A stretch of 34,666 bases of DNA, taken from Nocardioidaceae bacterium. Lineage in GTDB: Bacteria; Actinomycetota; Actinomycetes; Propionibacteriales; Nocardioidaceae. Both the position numbers and the translations under genes were made by a program. Below the pieces are notes generated by a model. The model was not told where the DNA came from and did not search any database. It worked only from the letters and a program-made list of their open reading frames with translations. The stretch is taken from assembly GCA_013697585.1 (NCBI GenBank), contig JACCWP010000195.1:1-34666 (forward strand), given 5' to 3'. This document shows, one piece after another, positions 9,825-20,091 of this stretch. The first letter of the stretch is position 1. Every line of letters begins with the position of its first letter.

Positions 9825-10988
9825 GTGACCGTGCCCGAGAAGGTGCGCAACGGGGCGGGCCAAGCGCAACTCGACGACCAGGCTGTCGTCGAGACGTTGG
9901 CTGGTCCGCTGCGCCGGATCGTGGGCTCGCGGGTGCCGGATCCGCACCTGGCCGACGATGTCGTGCAGGAGACACTGCTTCGCGTGCTCGGCGCCAGCGA
10001 TCGGGTTGACGCCGACGCATTGCTGCCCTATGCCGTGGTCACTGCGCGCAACCTCGTCACCTCCCGCGCTCGCCGCGATGCGACCGCCGAGCGGCACGCA
10101 CCTGGGCTGGTGGAGGTCGAGGCGTCCGACGGCCCTGAGGAGGCGGTCCTGCGCTTCGAGGAGGCCGATGCCGTACGCGCTGCGCTGGACGCGTTGCCCG
10201 AGCGCGACCGGGAGACCTTGGTCGCGCATGAGGTGCACGGTCTCGGCACCGACGAGCTGGCTCGCTCTGGCTCCTCCACCCCGGGTGGGGTGGCCGCACA
10301 GCTGGCGCGCACCCGGGCCCGGATGCGGGTCGAGTACGTGTTGGCCTTTCGCCGCGTCAGGCTCCCCACCGCTTCGTGCAAGCCGGTTCTGCTGGCCCTG
10401 TCGATGGGCGACCAGCGTCGCCAGCGGGCCCTCGACGCCGGCTCGCACCTCTTGACTTGCCCCACCTGCGCCGAGCTCAGTGATCCGTTGCTCACTCGCA
10501 AGCGTGGCCTGGCCGGCGTTGTGCCTGTCGCATTCGCGTGGCTGGTCGGCAAGGGCGCACCCGGTACCGGTGTCCAGGCAACGGCTCAGGCAGTCGGCGC
10601 CGCAGCCGTTGTCGCTGCGGTGGGCACGGTTGTCGTGCTGAGCGGTTCTGAGTCCGAGTCCGCACCCGACGCCCCCGCGGCGCGTCTGGCTCTGGTCGTC
10701 GGCACCGGCCGACCCGCGGTGACGCCGGCGGCGCTGCGCGAGGCTGACCGAGCCGACCGGACCGTCACCGCCAGGGACGCGGTGGTGCTTCGCGTGAGTG
10801 CCGATGAGGGATTCTGGGTCGCCAACGGCGAAGGCAGGCTGTGGGTGCGGCTGGTCGGGCGTGGCGAGTCCAGCATGCAGGTTCGCGCCGGGCAACGGCT
10901 CGATTTCGAGGGCCAGGCAGAGTGGCGCGCCTCGGGCGTCGAGGTGCGGGTCCCGATCGCCGCCGTGACCACGGCCGACATGTCCTGA
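9825..10988 (+). CDS. ECF-type RNA polymerase sigma factor with C-terminal zinc-binding-like motif, TM segment and extra domain
   Basis: Sigma region 2-like DPHLADDVVQETLLRVL; sigma region 4-like LDALPERDRETLVAHEVHGLGTDELA; then HLLTCPTC (HxxxCxxC), hydrophobic AVGAAAVVAAVGTVVVLSG, and an about 100 aa C-terminal domain. Confidence 0.75.
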   Translation: MTVPEKVRNGAGQAQLDDQAVVETLAGPLRRIVGSRVPDPHLADDVVQETLLRVLGASDRVDADALLPYAVVTARNLVTSRARRDATAERHAPGLVEVEASDGPEEAVLRFEEADAVRAALDALPERDRETLVAHEVHGLGTDELARSGSSTPGGVAAQLARTRARMRVEYVLAFRRVRLPTASCKPVLLALSMGDQRRQRALDAGSHLLTCPTCAELSDPLLTRKRGLAGVVPVAFAWLVGKGAPGTGVQATAQAVGAAAVVAAVGTVVVLSGSESESAPDAPAARLALVVGTGRPAVTPAALREADRADRTVTARDAVVLRVSADEGFWVANGEGRLWVRLVGRGESSMQVRAGQRLDFEGQAEWRASGVEVRVPIAAVTTADMS

Positions 10989-11012
10989 CTGACCCGCGCC
11001 CGCCAGTCGGCG

Positions 11013-12071
11013 CTAGACGCTCAGCCTGGTGTCCAGGAGCTGCCGGTCGGCAGCCGCCGCCCATCCGCGGTCGTGGACCTGACGTCGTCCGCCCGCGCCC
11101 TTCGCCTGATAGAGCGCCGCGTCCGCCCGGCGCAGCAACGCCTTGACGTCCGGCTCCGACGACAACGCGATCGACGAGGCGATGCCCGACGACACCCCCG
11201 CGCCGTCGGCGAGCGTGCTGGCCCTGGCGACCAGCCCGACGAGCAGGTCAGCCACGTAAGGACCGGAGTGACCGGCGGCGACCAGGCAGAACTCGTCGCC
11301 TCCCAGCCGGGTGGCGACGGCGCCCGGAAGTCGGCTGGCCGCCTGGCTGAGCAGCAAGGCGACCTCCCGCAGCAGGCGGTCGCCGGCCAGATGCCCCTCG
11401 CGGTCGTTGATGACTTTGAGGCCGTCCACGTCCCACAGCGCCACCGTCGTCGGGGTTCCCTGCTCGGAGAGCCGCCGCAAGGTCTCGTCGACCATGCGCC
11501 GGTTGCCCAAGCCGGTGAGCGCGTCGACGTAGACGAGCTCGCGCAGCTGGTCGCGGCCGATGATCCGGCCGATGCACAGCGCGATCGCCTGGGCGATCAT
11601 CCGGGCGATCGCCCGGTCGGCCGCCTGGAAGGGTTCAGCTCCTTCGGCGCGGGTCGCGTACAGCTCGCCCCACACGCGCGCCCCGAGAAGGATCGGACAG
11701 CCGAGCGCGGCGGACTTGCCGAACTTGCGCATGAGCCCGAGCTCGGACTCGTCCCCGTTCGGGTCACCGACATGCGTGGACCAGGTTTCCTGCAGCTCGG
11801 CCACCTGCAACAGATGCGGGAACTCGGTGACCTCGTAGCGCTCGACGGCCGGTCGTTCTTGCTCGCCCGGCCCGAGCTCCCCTGCGTTGACGAGCGTCCG
11901 TACGGTGCCCGCCTCGGCGTCGTAGCGGCTGATCGACGTGGACGCCGCAGCCAGCACCTCTCGCGCGGCGGCGGCACTCACCGAGGCGAACTCGTCGATG
12001 CCGCCAGCCGACTCCATGGCCCCGAAGAGATCGGCCACCCTGAGGTATCGGCTGGTCTCAGTGGCCTCCAT
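11013..12071 (-). CDS. GAF-GGDEF diguanylate cyclase
   Basis: RLGGDEFCLV signature, DALTGLGNRRMVDETL, ALWDVDGLKVINDREGH; GAF-like N-terminal region; start uncertain (12071 or 12086). Confidence 0.85.
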   Translation of the reverse strand: MEATETSRYLRVADLFGAMESAGGIDEFASVSAAAAREVLAAASTSISRYDAEAGTVRTLVNAGELGPGEQERPAVERYEVTEFPHLLQVAELQETWSTHVGDPNGDESELGLMRKFGKSAALGCPILLGARVWGELYATRAEGAEPFQAADRAIARMIAQAIALCIGRIIGRDQLRELVYVDALTGLGNRRMVDETLRRLSEQGTPTTVALWDVDGLKVINDREGHLAGDRLLREVALLLSQAASRLPGAVATRLGGDEFCLVAAGHSGPYVADLLVGLVARASTLADGAGVSSGIASSIALSSEPDVKALLRRADAALYQAKGAGGRRQVHDRGWAAAADRQLLDTRLSV

Positions 12072-12221
12072 GCTGCCAGTGTGCATTGTTGCGACTACAG
12101 TGTGTAACGACTCGCCGGCGGTCGTGCCGATAGTCCGACGCTCCACCGAGAAGTCGACCACGCATCGACCCCGCGGTGCCATTGTAGGCCCGACACGCCG
12201 GCCTAGCCCGGCCTCGACACA

Positions 12222-12872
12222 ATGAGGACCATGGCGTTCCTGCTACGGGTGGAGCTGCCCGACGTCCCGGGCTCGTTGGGCGCGGTCGCGTCGGCGATCG
12301 GCACGTCGGGCGCCGACATCCACGCGATCGAGATCGTCGAGCACCGGGAGGCTGGCACGGCGGTCGACGACGTGCTGCTCGACCTGCCTCCGCAGGTGCT
12401 GCCGGACACGGTGGTGAGCGCCTGCCACCGGCTGGACGGCGTACGGGTGCTGTGGATCTCGCGCTACAACGCCGGAGCAAGCCTGCGCCTCGACCTGGAG
12501 GCCGTCGAGGCGATGACTGCCGAGCCCAAGAAGGCAGTGGCCCAGCTGGTGGAGCTCGTGCCGGTCACGTTCCGCTGCGACTGGGCACTGGCGATCTGTC
12601 CGCTACCGGACGGCGGCGTCGAGCGGCTCGCGGCCAGCGACACCGCACCCGATCTGCCGACCGAGGCGGTGAGGTGGCTGACCTCGGTCGAGCGGCCGGT
12701 GGTGCTGTCGGAGCTGCCGGAGTGGGAGGGCACGGTGCTGGCCGCGGCCCCTCTCGGCGATGGTGTCGTCGTGCTCGGACGTCGAGGTGGCCCCGCTGTG
12801 CTCGACTCGGAGCTGGCTCGCTTCGGGCACCTGTGCGGGCTGGCGACGGCGATCAGCGCTGCTGCAGGCTGA
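12222..12872 (+). CDS. ACT domain-containing protein
   Basis: FLLRVELPDVPGSLGAVASAIGTSGADIHAIEIVEHREAGTAVDDVLLDLP is a typical ACT domain. Confidence 0.8.
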   Translation: MRTMAFLLRVELPDVPGSLGAVASAIGTSGADIHAIEIVEHREAGTAVDDVLLDLPPQVLPDTVVSACHRLDGVRVLWISRYNAGASLRLDLEAVEAMTAEPKKAVAQLVELVPVTFRCDWALAICPLPDGGVERLAASDTAPDLPTEAVRWLTSVERPVVLSELPEWEGTVLAAAPLGDGVVVLGRRGGPAVLDSELARFGHLCGLATAISAAAG

Positions 12873-12877
12873 CCCGC

Positions 12878-13861
<984 letters not shown>

Positions 13862-13864
<3 letters not shown>

Positions 13865-13919
13865 ACCTGACGTTCGACAGCCGACACGCCGTGGAAATCG
13901 CAGTGAGACGTCAGGCTCA
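13862..13919. repeat. Intergenic inverted repeat (possible member of the 14914/24883 palindrome family)
   Basis: TGAACCTGACGT / ACGTCAGGCTCA arms (11 of 12 match), spacer containing CGACACGCCGTGG. Confidence 0.6.
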
Positions 13920-13951
13920 GCGGGTGGGGGACCTCTGACAGGCTGCCGGGC

Positions 13952-14878
13952 ATGAGCGATCGCGCGGTCTCGGAGATCTTCGACCCGTCCGCATGGGAGC
14001 CGGTCGCCGGCTTCGGTCAGCTCACCGACGTCACCTACCACCGTGCTGTCGGCCAGGGCACCGTTCGGGTGGCTTTCGACCGACCCGAGGTGCGCAACGC
14101 GTTCCGCCCGCACACGGTCGACGAGCTGCTCGCGGTGCTGGAGCACGCGCGGGCGTCGGCCGACGTCGGTTGCGTGCTGCTGACCGGCAACGGTCCGTCG
14201 TCGCGCGACGGCGGCTGGGCGTTCTGCTCCGGCGGGGATCAGCGCTCGCGCGGTCGCGCCGGCTATTCGTACGACGACGACGGCAAGTCACCCGAGGGCC
14301 GTCGCCCGGTCGACAAGGCACGGCCCGCCCGCCTGCACATCCTGGAGTGCCAACGCCTGATCCGGTTCATGCCCAAGGTCGTCATCTGCGTCGTGGCGGG
14401 CTGGGCTGCCGGTGGTGGGCACAGCCTGCACGTCGTGTGTGACCTGTCGCTGGCCTCCGCCGAGCACGCCCGGTTCAAGCAGACCGATGCCGACGTGGCC
14501 AGCTTTGACGGCGGATACGGCTCGGCCTACCTTGCCCGCCAGGTCGGGCAGAAGCGGGCCCGCGAGGTGTTCTTCCTGGGCCGCGCATACACCGCGGCGC
14601 AGGCGTACGAGATGGGCATGGTCAACGCCGTCGTGCCGCACGCCGAGCTGGAGCCGACCGCGTTGCAGTGGGCGAGCGAGGTCAACGCGAAGAGCCCCAC
14701 CGCGCAACGGATGCTCAAGTATGCCTTCAACCTTGCCGACGATGGTCTGGTCGGCCAGCAGCTGTTCGCGGGCGAGGCCACCCGGCTCGCCTACATGACC
14801 GACGAGGCTGCCGAGGGCCGCGACGCCTTCCTCGCCAAGCGCGACGCCGACTGGTCGGACTACCCCCACTACTACTGA
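13952..14878 (+). CDS. menB: 1,4-dihydroxy-2-naphthoyl-CoA synthase
   Basis: Crotonase fold; GWAFCSGGDQRSRG, VVAGWAAGGGHSLHVVCDLSLAS, KQTDADVASFDGGYGSAYLARQVG, C-terminal DWSDYPHYY. Confidence 0.93.
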   Translation: MSDRAVSEIFDPSAWEPVAGFGQLTDVTYHRAVGQGTVRVAFDRPEVRNAFRPHTVDELLAVLEHARASADVGCVLLTGNGPSSRDGGWAFCSGGDQRSRGRAGYSYDDDGKSPEGRRPVDKARPARLHILECQRLIRFMPKVVICVVAGWAAGGGHSLHVVCDLSLASAEHARFKQTDADVASFDGGYGSAYLARQVGQKRAREVFFLGRAYTAAQAYEMGMVNAVVPHAELEPTALQWASEVNAKSPTAQRMLKYAFNLADDGLVGQQLFAGEATRLAYMTDEAAEGRDAFLAKRDADWSDYPHYY

Positions 14879-14913
14879 GCGGGAAGTCGCCCACCCGCAC
14901 CTCCCCCCGCTCC

Positions 14914-14977
14914 CCCGTGCGAAATGGCGGACACACGCGGGCGACACTCCGCGAACGACCGGCACCTTCCGCCACTT
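14914..14977. repeat. Intergenic imperfect palindrome (copy 1)
   Basis: CCCGTGCGAAATGGCGGACACACGCGGGCGACACTCCGCG..CTTCCGCCACTT; aligns with 24883..24945. Confidence 0.7.
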
Positions 14978-15014
14978 GCGAGTGGTCGCGCGGCGTGGCC
15001 TAGGGTCGCGTCTC

Positions 15015-16199
15015 GTGAGAGTCGCGGTCGCAGGGGAGACACAGCAGGGCGAGACGCGGGTCGCGCTCGTGCCCGACGGCGTCAAGAAGCTCGTGGAGCT
15101 GGGGTACGAGGTCGCGGTCGAGCCGGGCGCGGGGCGTGCTGCCGAGTTCGACGACGCCGACTATGAAGCGGCCGGAGCGGTGCTCGACGACAGCCCGTTC
15201 GCCGATGCGGCACTGGTCCTGTCGGTGCAGCCGCTGGCGCGGGAACGGATCCGCCAGCTCCCCTCCGGGGCCTCGACGGTGTCGTTCCTGCCGATCACGA
15301 GCCAACCCGACCAGGTGCGTGACATGCGTGACTGTGGGCTCACTGCGTTCGCACTCGAGCTGGTCCCCCGCATCTCGCGCGCGCAGTCGATGGATGCCCT
15401 CTCGTCGCAGGCTCTGGTCGCGGGCTACCGCAGCGCGATCGTGGCAGCCGGCATGCTGCGGCGCTTCTTTCCGCTCAACATGACCGCTGCCGGCACGGTG
15501 CAGCCCGCCGAGGTGGTCGTGCTCGGCGCCGGTGTAGCCGGACTGCAGGCGATCGCCACCGCAAGGCGTCTCGGCGCTGTGGTCCGGGCATACGACGTAC
15601 GGGCCGCGGCCGCTGAGGAGATCCAGTCGATGGGCGCCAAGTCGATCGACCTCGAGCTGGAGTCGCTGGAGGGCTCGGGGGGGTATGCCCGCGAGATGGC
15701 AGACGACCGCGCCGCGCGTCAGCGCGAGCTGCTCACCCCGTACATCAGCGCCGCCGACGCGTTGATCACCACCGCCGCCGTGCCCGGCCGTCCGGCTCCG
15801 ATGCTGGTGACCCAGGAGATGGTCGAGACGATGGGCAACGGGTCGGTGGTCGTCGACCTCGCTGCCGAGAGCGGCGGCAACGTCGAGGGCTCGGTCGCGG
15901 GAGAGACCGTACGCATCGGCCGCACCCGCGTGTGGGGCGGTCGCAACGTGCCGAGCTCGATGCCCGCTCCCGCCAGCCGGTTGCTGTCAGCCAACATCGT
16001 CAGCCTGGTCACGCTGATGACCACGGGGCCTGGCGGCGAGGGCGACGGCGGCAGCCAGCGGCAGGGTGAGGCTCAGCACGGGTCGGGGGCGATGTTCGCC
16101 CCTGACCACGAGGACGAGGTGGTGTCGGGCTGCTGCGTCGTGCGCGACGGAGAGGTCGTGCACCAACCCACCCGCGAGCTGTTGGAGGGCGGTTCATGA
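15015..16199 (+). CDS. pntAA: NAD(P) transhydrogenase subunit alpha, domain 1
   Basis: GTG start; VAVAGETQQGETRVALVPDGVKKLVELGYEV, VVVLGAGVAGLQAIATARRLGAVVRAYDVR. Confidence 0.9.
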   Translation: MRVAVAGETQQGETRVALVPDGVKKLVELGYEVAVEPGAGRAAEFDDADYEAAGAVLDDSPFADAALVLSVQPLARERIRQLPSGASTVSFLPITSQPDQVRDMRDCGLTAFALELVPRISRAQSMDALSSQALVAGYRSAIVAAGMLRRFFPLNMTAAGTVQPAEVVVLGAGVAGLQAIATARRLGAVVRAYDVRAAAAEEIQSMGAKSIDLELESLEGSGGYAREMADDRAARQRELLTPYISAADALITTAAVPGRPAPMLVTQEMVETMGNGSVVVDLAAESGGNVEGSVAGETVRIGRTRVWGGRNVPSSMPAPASRLLSANIVSLVTLMTTGPGGEGDGGSQRQGEAQHGSGAMFAPDHEDEVVSGCCVVRDGEVVHQPTRELLEGGS

Positions 16200-16507
16200 G
16201 CGAGGAGGTCGTCTGGCTCACCATCTTCGTGCTGAGCGTGTTCGTCGGCATCGAGGTGATCTCGAAGGTCTCGTCCACGCTGCACACGCCGCTGATGTCA
16301 GGGGCCAACGCGATTCACGGAGTGATCCTGGTGGGCGCTGTGCTGGTCACGGGCACCGCCGAGTCGGGGCTCGGTCTCGCGGTCGGGCTGGTGGCCGTCG
16401 TGCTCGCGACGCTCAACATGGTGGGCGGATTCGTCGTCACTGACCGAATGCTGCAGATGTTCCGTAGGCCGCGGGGCGACGCCCAGCAGAAGGCCGGGCA
16501 GAAGTGA
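16196..16507 (+). CDS. pntAB: NAD(P) transhydrogenase subunit alpha, membrane part
   Basis: 103 aa; VFVGIEVISKVSSTLHTPLMSGANAIHGVILVGA; overlapping start and stop with neighbours. Confidence 0.92.
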   Translation: MSEEVVWLTIFVLSVFVGIEVISKVSSTLHTPLMSGANAIHGVILVGAVLVTGTAESGLGLAVGLVAVVLATLNMVGGFVVTDRMLQMFRRPRGDAQQKAGQK

Positions 16508-17907
16508 TCCCCACCTGGGTGCAGCTGGGCTACCTGCTGGCCGCCGCGTGCTTCATCATCGCGCTGAAGGGGCTGTCCGGCCCGGGTACGGCCCGCCGGG
16601 GCAACCTGATCGGCGCGTTCGGCGCTGCGCTCGCCTGCGTCATCGTGTTCTTCGAGCGAGACCTCGACCACCAGCTCCCCATCCTGGCGGCGATCGCGGT
16701 GGGCTCGGCTGCCGGTGTGGTCGGCGCCCAACGGGTGCAGATGACCCAGATGCCGCAGCTGGTCGCGCTGTTCAACGGCGTGGGCGGCGCCGCTGCCGCG
16801 CTCGTGGCAGGCCTGGAGCTGAGCGAGCTCGTCGAGGCCGCCGAGCTGGCCGGGGGCGGCTTGGGCGACGTGCCGGAGTTCGACCTCGCGGCCACCGCGT
16901 TCACGATCCTCGTGGGCGCGGTCAGCTTCTCTGGGTCGCTCGTGACGTTCGCCAAGCTGCAGGAGCTGATGACGACCCGCCCCGTGACGTTCCCCGGTCT
17001 GCCGGTGGCGTTCGGCGGCTCCATCATCGCCGCGGGTGCGCTGTCTGTGCTGCTGGTCCTCGAACCGGCGACCTGGGCCGGCGTGGTGATCGGCGTGCTC
17101 GGACTCGCGCTCGGTGTGCTGCTGGTGCTTCCGGTCGGTGGCGCCGACGTGCCGATCGTGATCTCGCTGCTCAACGCCTTTACCGGGCTCGCGGTCGCCG
17201 CCGGGGGCTACGTGCTCGGCAACACCCTGCTGCTGGTCGCGGGCACGCTGGTCGGCGCGTCCGGCACCCTGCTCACCCGACTGATGGCTGCCGCGATGGG
17301 ACGTTCGCTGGCGAACACGCTCTTCGGCGCCCTGAAGGGCGGCTCCACGCTCGGCGGAGGCGAGGTCAGCGACCGCCCGGTCCGCTCGGCCGGTCCGACC
17401 GACGTGGCGATCCTGCTCGGCTATGCCCAGCGGGTGATCGTCGTGCCCGGCTACGGGCTCGCCGTGGCGCAGGCCCAGCACACGTTGCGCGAGCTGGTGG
17501 ACGTCCTCGGCGAGCGTGGCGTACAGGTCGACTACGCGATCCATCCCGTCGCCGGTCGGATGCCCGGCCACATGAACGTGCTGCTCGCCGAGGCGCAGGT
17601 GCCGTACGAGCAGCTCAAGGAGATGGATGAGATCAACGACGAGTTCAAGCGGACCGACGTGGTGCTCGTCGTCGGGGCCAACGACGTCGTCAACCCTGCG
17701 GCGCGATCCAGCCCGGGCGCACCCATCTATGGCATGCCGATCTTGCACGCCGACCAGGCCGAGCAGGTGATCTTCATGAAGCGCTCGATGCGTCCCGGCT
17801 TCGCCGGCATCGAGAACGAGCTGTTGTTCGACGGCCGAACCACACTGCTGTTCGGCGACGCCAAGGAGAACATGAGCAAGCTGCTCAACGCGGTCAAGTC
17901 GCTCTGA
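16504..17907 (+). CDS. pntB: NAD(P) transhydrogenase subunit beta
   Basis: VPGYGLAVAQAQHTLRELVDVLGERGVQVDYAIHPVAGRMPGHMNVLLAEAQVPY, VVGANDVVNPAARSSPGAPIYGMPIL. Confidence 0.95.
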   Translation: MIPTWVQLGYLLAAACFIIALKGLSGPGTARRGNLIGAFGAALACVIVFFERDLDHQLPILAAIAVGSAAGVVGAQRVQMTQMPQLVALFNGVGGAAAALVAGLELSELVEAAELAGGGLGDVPEFDLAATAFTILVGAVSFSGSLVTFAKLQELMTTRPVTFPGLPVAFGGSIIAAGALSVLLVLEPATWAGVVIGVLGLALGVLLVLPVGGADVPIVISLLNAFTGLAVAAGGYVLGNTLLLVAGTLVGASGTLLTRLMAAAMGRSLANTLFGALKGGSTLGGGEVSDRPVRSAGPTDVAILLGYAQRVIVVPGYGLAVAQAQHTLRELVDVLGERGVQVDYAIHPVAGRMPGHMNVLLAEAQVPYEQLKEMDEINDEFKRTDVVLVVGANDVVNPAARSSPGAPIYGMPILHADQAEQVIFMKRSMRPGFAGIENELLFDGRTTLLFGDAKENMSKLLNAVKSL

Positions 17908-17917
17908 CCCCGCCGCA

Positions 17918-17961
17918 ACGTCATGCAACTCGCCGTCGATGGGCCGCCGGACGGATGACGT
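17918..17961. terminator. Inverted repeat between convergent pntB and upp
   Basis: ACGTCAT (17918-17924) / ATGACGT (17955-17961), 30-nt spacer; located between two convergent stop codons. Confidence 0.35.
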
Positions 17962-17987
17962 CCCGCGGGCGGGAGCGGGTGGGGCGG

Positions 17988-18629
17988 TCAGCTCACGACG
18001 CCGTACAGCCGGTCGCCCGCGTCTCCCAGGCCCGGCACGATGTAGCCCTTGTCGTTGAGCCGTTGGTCGAGTCCGGCTGTCACCAGTGTCGTGGGAATCG
18101 CGAGCTCGGCCAGGTCCCGCTCGACCCGGGCGACCCCCTCCGGCGCTGCCAGCAGGCATACGGCAGTCACGTGCTCGGCGCCGCGCTCGGCCAGGAACTC
18201 GATCGCAGCCGAGAGCGTCCCGCCGGTCGCGAGCATCGGGTCGAGCACGTAGCACTGACGCCCGGACAGATCCTCGGGCAGCCGCTCGGCATAGGTCGAC
18301 GCGAGCAGCGTGTGCTCGTCGCGGATCATGCCGAGAAACCCCACCTCCGCAGTGGGCAGCAGCCGTTGCATCCCCTCCAGCATGCCGAGACCCGCGCGCA
18401 GGATCGGCACCACCAGCGGCTTGGGCGCTGACAACCGCACGCCCTGTGCGGGCGCGACCGGGGTCTGGACAGTGATCGCCTCGGTGCGCACGTCGCGGGT
18501 GGCTTCGTACGCGAGCAGCGTGACCAGCTCGTCGGCCAGCCGTCGAAACGTCGGCGACTCCGTCCGCTCGTCGCGCAGCAACGTGAGCTTGTGAGCGACG
18601 AGAGGGTGGTCGGCGACGTGCACGCGCAT
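17988..18629 (-). CDS. upp: Uracil phosphoribosyltransferase
   Basis: [60 protein letters not shown]. Confidence 0.95.
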   Translation of the reverse strand: MRVHVADHPLVAHKLTLLRDERTESPTFRRLADELVTLLAYEATRDVRTEAITVQTPVAPAQGVRLSAPKPLVVPILRAGLGMLEGMQRLLPTAEVGFLGMIRDEHTLLASTYAERLPEDLSGRQCYVLDPMLATGGTLSAAIEFLAERGAEHVTAVCLLAAPEGVARVERDLAELAIPTTLVTAGLDQRLNDKGYIVPGLGDAGDRLYGVVS

Positions 18630-18693
18630 GCCGCGCACGCTAGTGGACACGCGACCCTACCCCTCGGGCGTAGGGTCTGCGACCATCGACGAT

Positions 18694-19176
18694 GTGTCCG
18701 AGGACAGCGTGGACTTCGCCGTTGTGGCATACCGCGAGGAGGGGGTCTGGCAGGTCCAGCCCCTGCCGCACCGGGTTGCGGCCGGCGGGCTGGGCGAGCT
18801 GGTGTCGGCGCTGCGGCCGTGGCCGGCTGAGAGCGGATCGCTCGGGCTGGTGTCTATCGACGAGGACTTCTTCGTGCTCGTTCGGGTCCAGGGCCGCGAT
18901 GTCCGGGCGTTGCTCTCCGACGTGACCGCCGCGGCCGACTGGCCGCTCGCGGCCGCGGTGATGGAGCTGCTCGACCTCCCCGACCCCGACGACGAGGAGG
19001 ATGCGCAGCCGGCCGGCCAGCTGGACATTGTGGCCGACCTCGGGATGTCCGCCATGGACATGGCAGTGCTGTGCGACGACCCCGACCTGTATCCCGACGA
19101 GATGCTCGCCGACGTCGCGCACCGGCTGGGCTTCGGTGGGGAGTTCGAGGGCGTCCTCGAGGGGGCATCGGTCTGA
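18694..19176 (+). CDS. tRNA adenosine deaminase-associated protein
   Basis: VDFAVVAYREEGVWQVQPLP, acidic DLPDPDDEEDAQPAGQLDIVADLGM; upstream of tadA; start uncertain. Confidence 0.8.
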   Translation: MSEDSVDFAVVAYREEGVWQVQPLPHRVAAGGLGELVSALRPWPAESGSLGLVSIDEDFFVLVRVQGRDVRALLSDVTAAADWPLAAAVMELLDLPDPDDEEDAQPAGQLDIVADLGMSAMDMAVLCDDPDLYPDEMLADVAHRLGFGGEFEGVLEGASV

Positions 19177-19208
19177 GCGTTCTGCCGACCAGCCCCTGGC
19201 ACGAGCCG

Positions 19209-19667
19209 ATGGGGGTCGCGCTCGCCGCAGCCCTGGGTGCGCTGCGCGCCCGCGACGTGCCCGTCGGCGCCGCCGTCCTGGATCGGACCGGCGCCGTGCT
19301 GGCAACCGGCCACAACACCCGCGAGCGCGATTGCGACCCGGCGGGCCACGCCGAGCTGGTCGCGCTGCGGCTGGCCGCCACCGCGCAGGGGTCGTGGCGA
19401 CTCGACGGCTGCACCCTGGTCGTCACCCTGGAGCCGTGCGCCATGTGTGCTGGGGCACTCGTGCTCGCCCGGGTGGACCGGCTCGTGTTCGGCGCCTACG
19501 ACGACCAGGACGGAGCGGTCGGGTCGGTGTGGGACCTCGTCCGGGACCGTCGCCGCGGCCATCGTCCGGAGGTGGTCGCAGGCGTCCGCGCCGGCGAGTC
19601 CGCCGTCCTGCTGCGCGCCTTCTTCGCCGACCACCGGGGCGAGAAGCAGCCGCCGCGGCTCGGGTAG
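19209..19667 (+). CDS. tadA: tRNA-specific adenosine deaminase
   Basis: GHAELVALR and LEPCAMCAGALVLARVDRLVFGAYDDQDGAVGSV deaminase motifs; start may lie further upstream. Confidence 0.9.
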   Translation: MGVALAAALGALRARDVPVGAAVLDRTGAVLATGHNTRERDCDPAGHAELVALRLAATAQGSWRLDGCTLVVTLEPCAMCAGALVLARVDRLVFGAYDDQDGAVGSVWDLVRDRRRGHRPEVVAGVRAGESAVLLRAFFADHRGEKQPPRLG

Positions 19668-19677
19668 CCTACTGCGC

Positions 19678-19767
19678 GGTGGCGTGTCCGAGCGGCCGAA
19701 GGAGCACGCCTCGAAAGCGTGTGAGGGTTCACGCCCTCCGTGGGTTCAAATCCCACCGCCACCGCCA
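19678..19767 (+). tRNA. tRNA-Ser (anticodon CGA)
   Basis: Acceptor GGTGGCG/CGCCACC, anticodon loop ctCGAaa, long variable arm, T arm GTGGGttcaaatCCCAC, encoded GCCA. Confidence 0.97.
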
Positions 19768-19872
19768 ACCTCCGGCGGCATCACCGCAGGTCAGCGACTT
19801 GTGTGGCGCCGCCGGTGCTGCGTTCAGGGGCCGATCTGCCCTCAACTACGTGCGGCAACCCGACTAGTGCCA

Positions 19873-20091
19873 TCACGCCGGCTGGATTGCGCTCCACCCA
19901 AGCCGACCGACCATGTCTGTCGCCGCACAGCCGTACAACCGTTCGGCCGCAGCGTTCCACGTGAGGATCCGGCCGTCCAAGTCCTCACTGAAGATTGCGT
20001 CGGCCGACACCTCCACGACCTGCGCCAGCAGATCCGCGTCGACCACGAGGTCATGGGCCGCACCCGTCGGGGTGGACCCGGTGACCGTCAC
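19873..20091 (-). pseudogene. Truncated PAS-domain ORF
   Basis: 72 aa ORF with LLAQVVEVSADAIFSEDLDGRILTWNAAAERLYGCAATDMVGR, stops mid-domain. Confidence 0.6.

Noticed and set aside
17918-17961. ACGTCAT/ATGACGT hairpin as a fourth member of the palindrome family
   Set aside because: Loop shares only short GC-rich words with the others; position between convergent stops fits an ordinary terminator better.
16315-18255. 646-aa minus-strand ORF
   Set aside because: Antisense to pntAB, pntB and out of frame through upp; no domain-like sequence.
19496-19768. ORFs containing AVGFEPTEGVNPHTLSR (also in ORF 21924..22724)
   Set aside because: This peptide is the antisense translation of the tRNA-Ser 3' half, a common spurious ORF; it only helped reveal the duplication.
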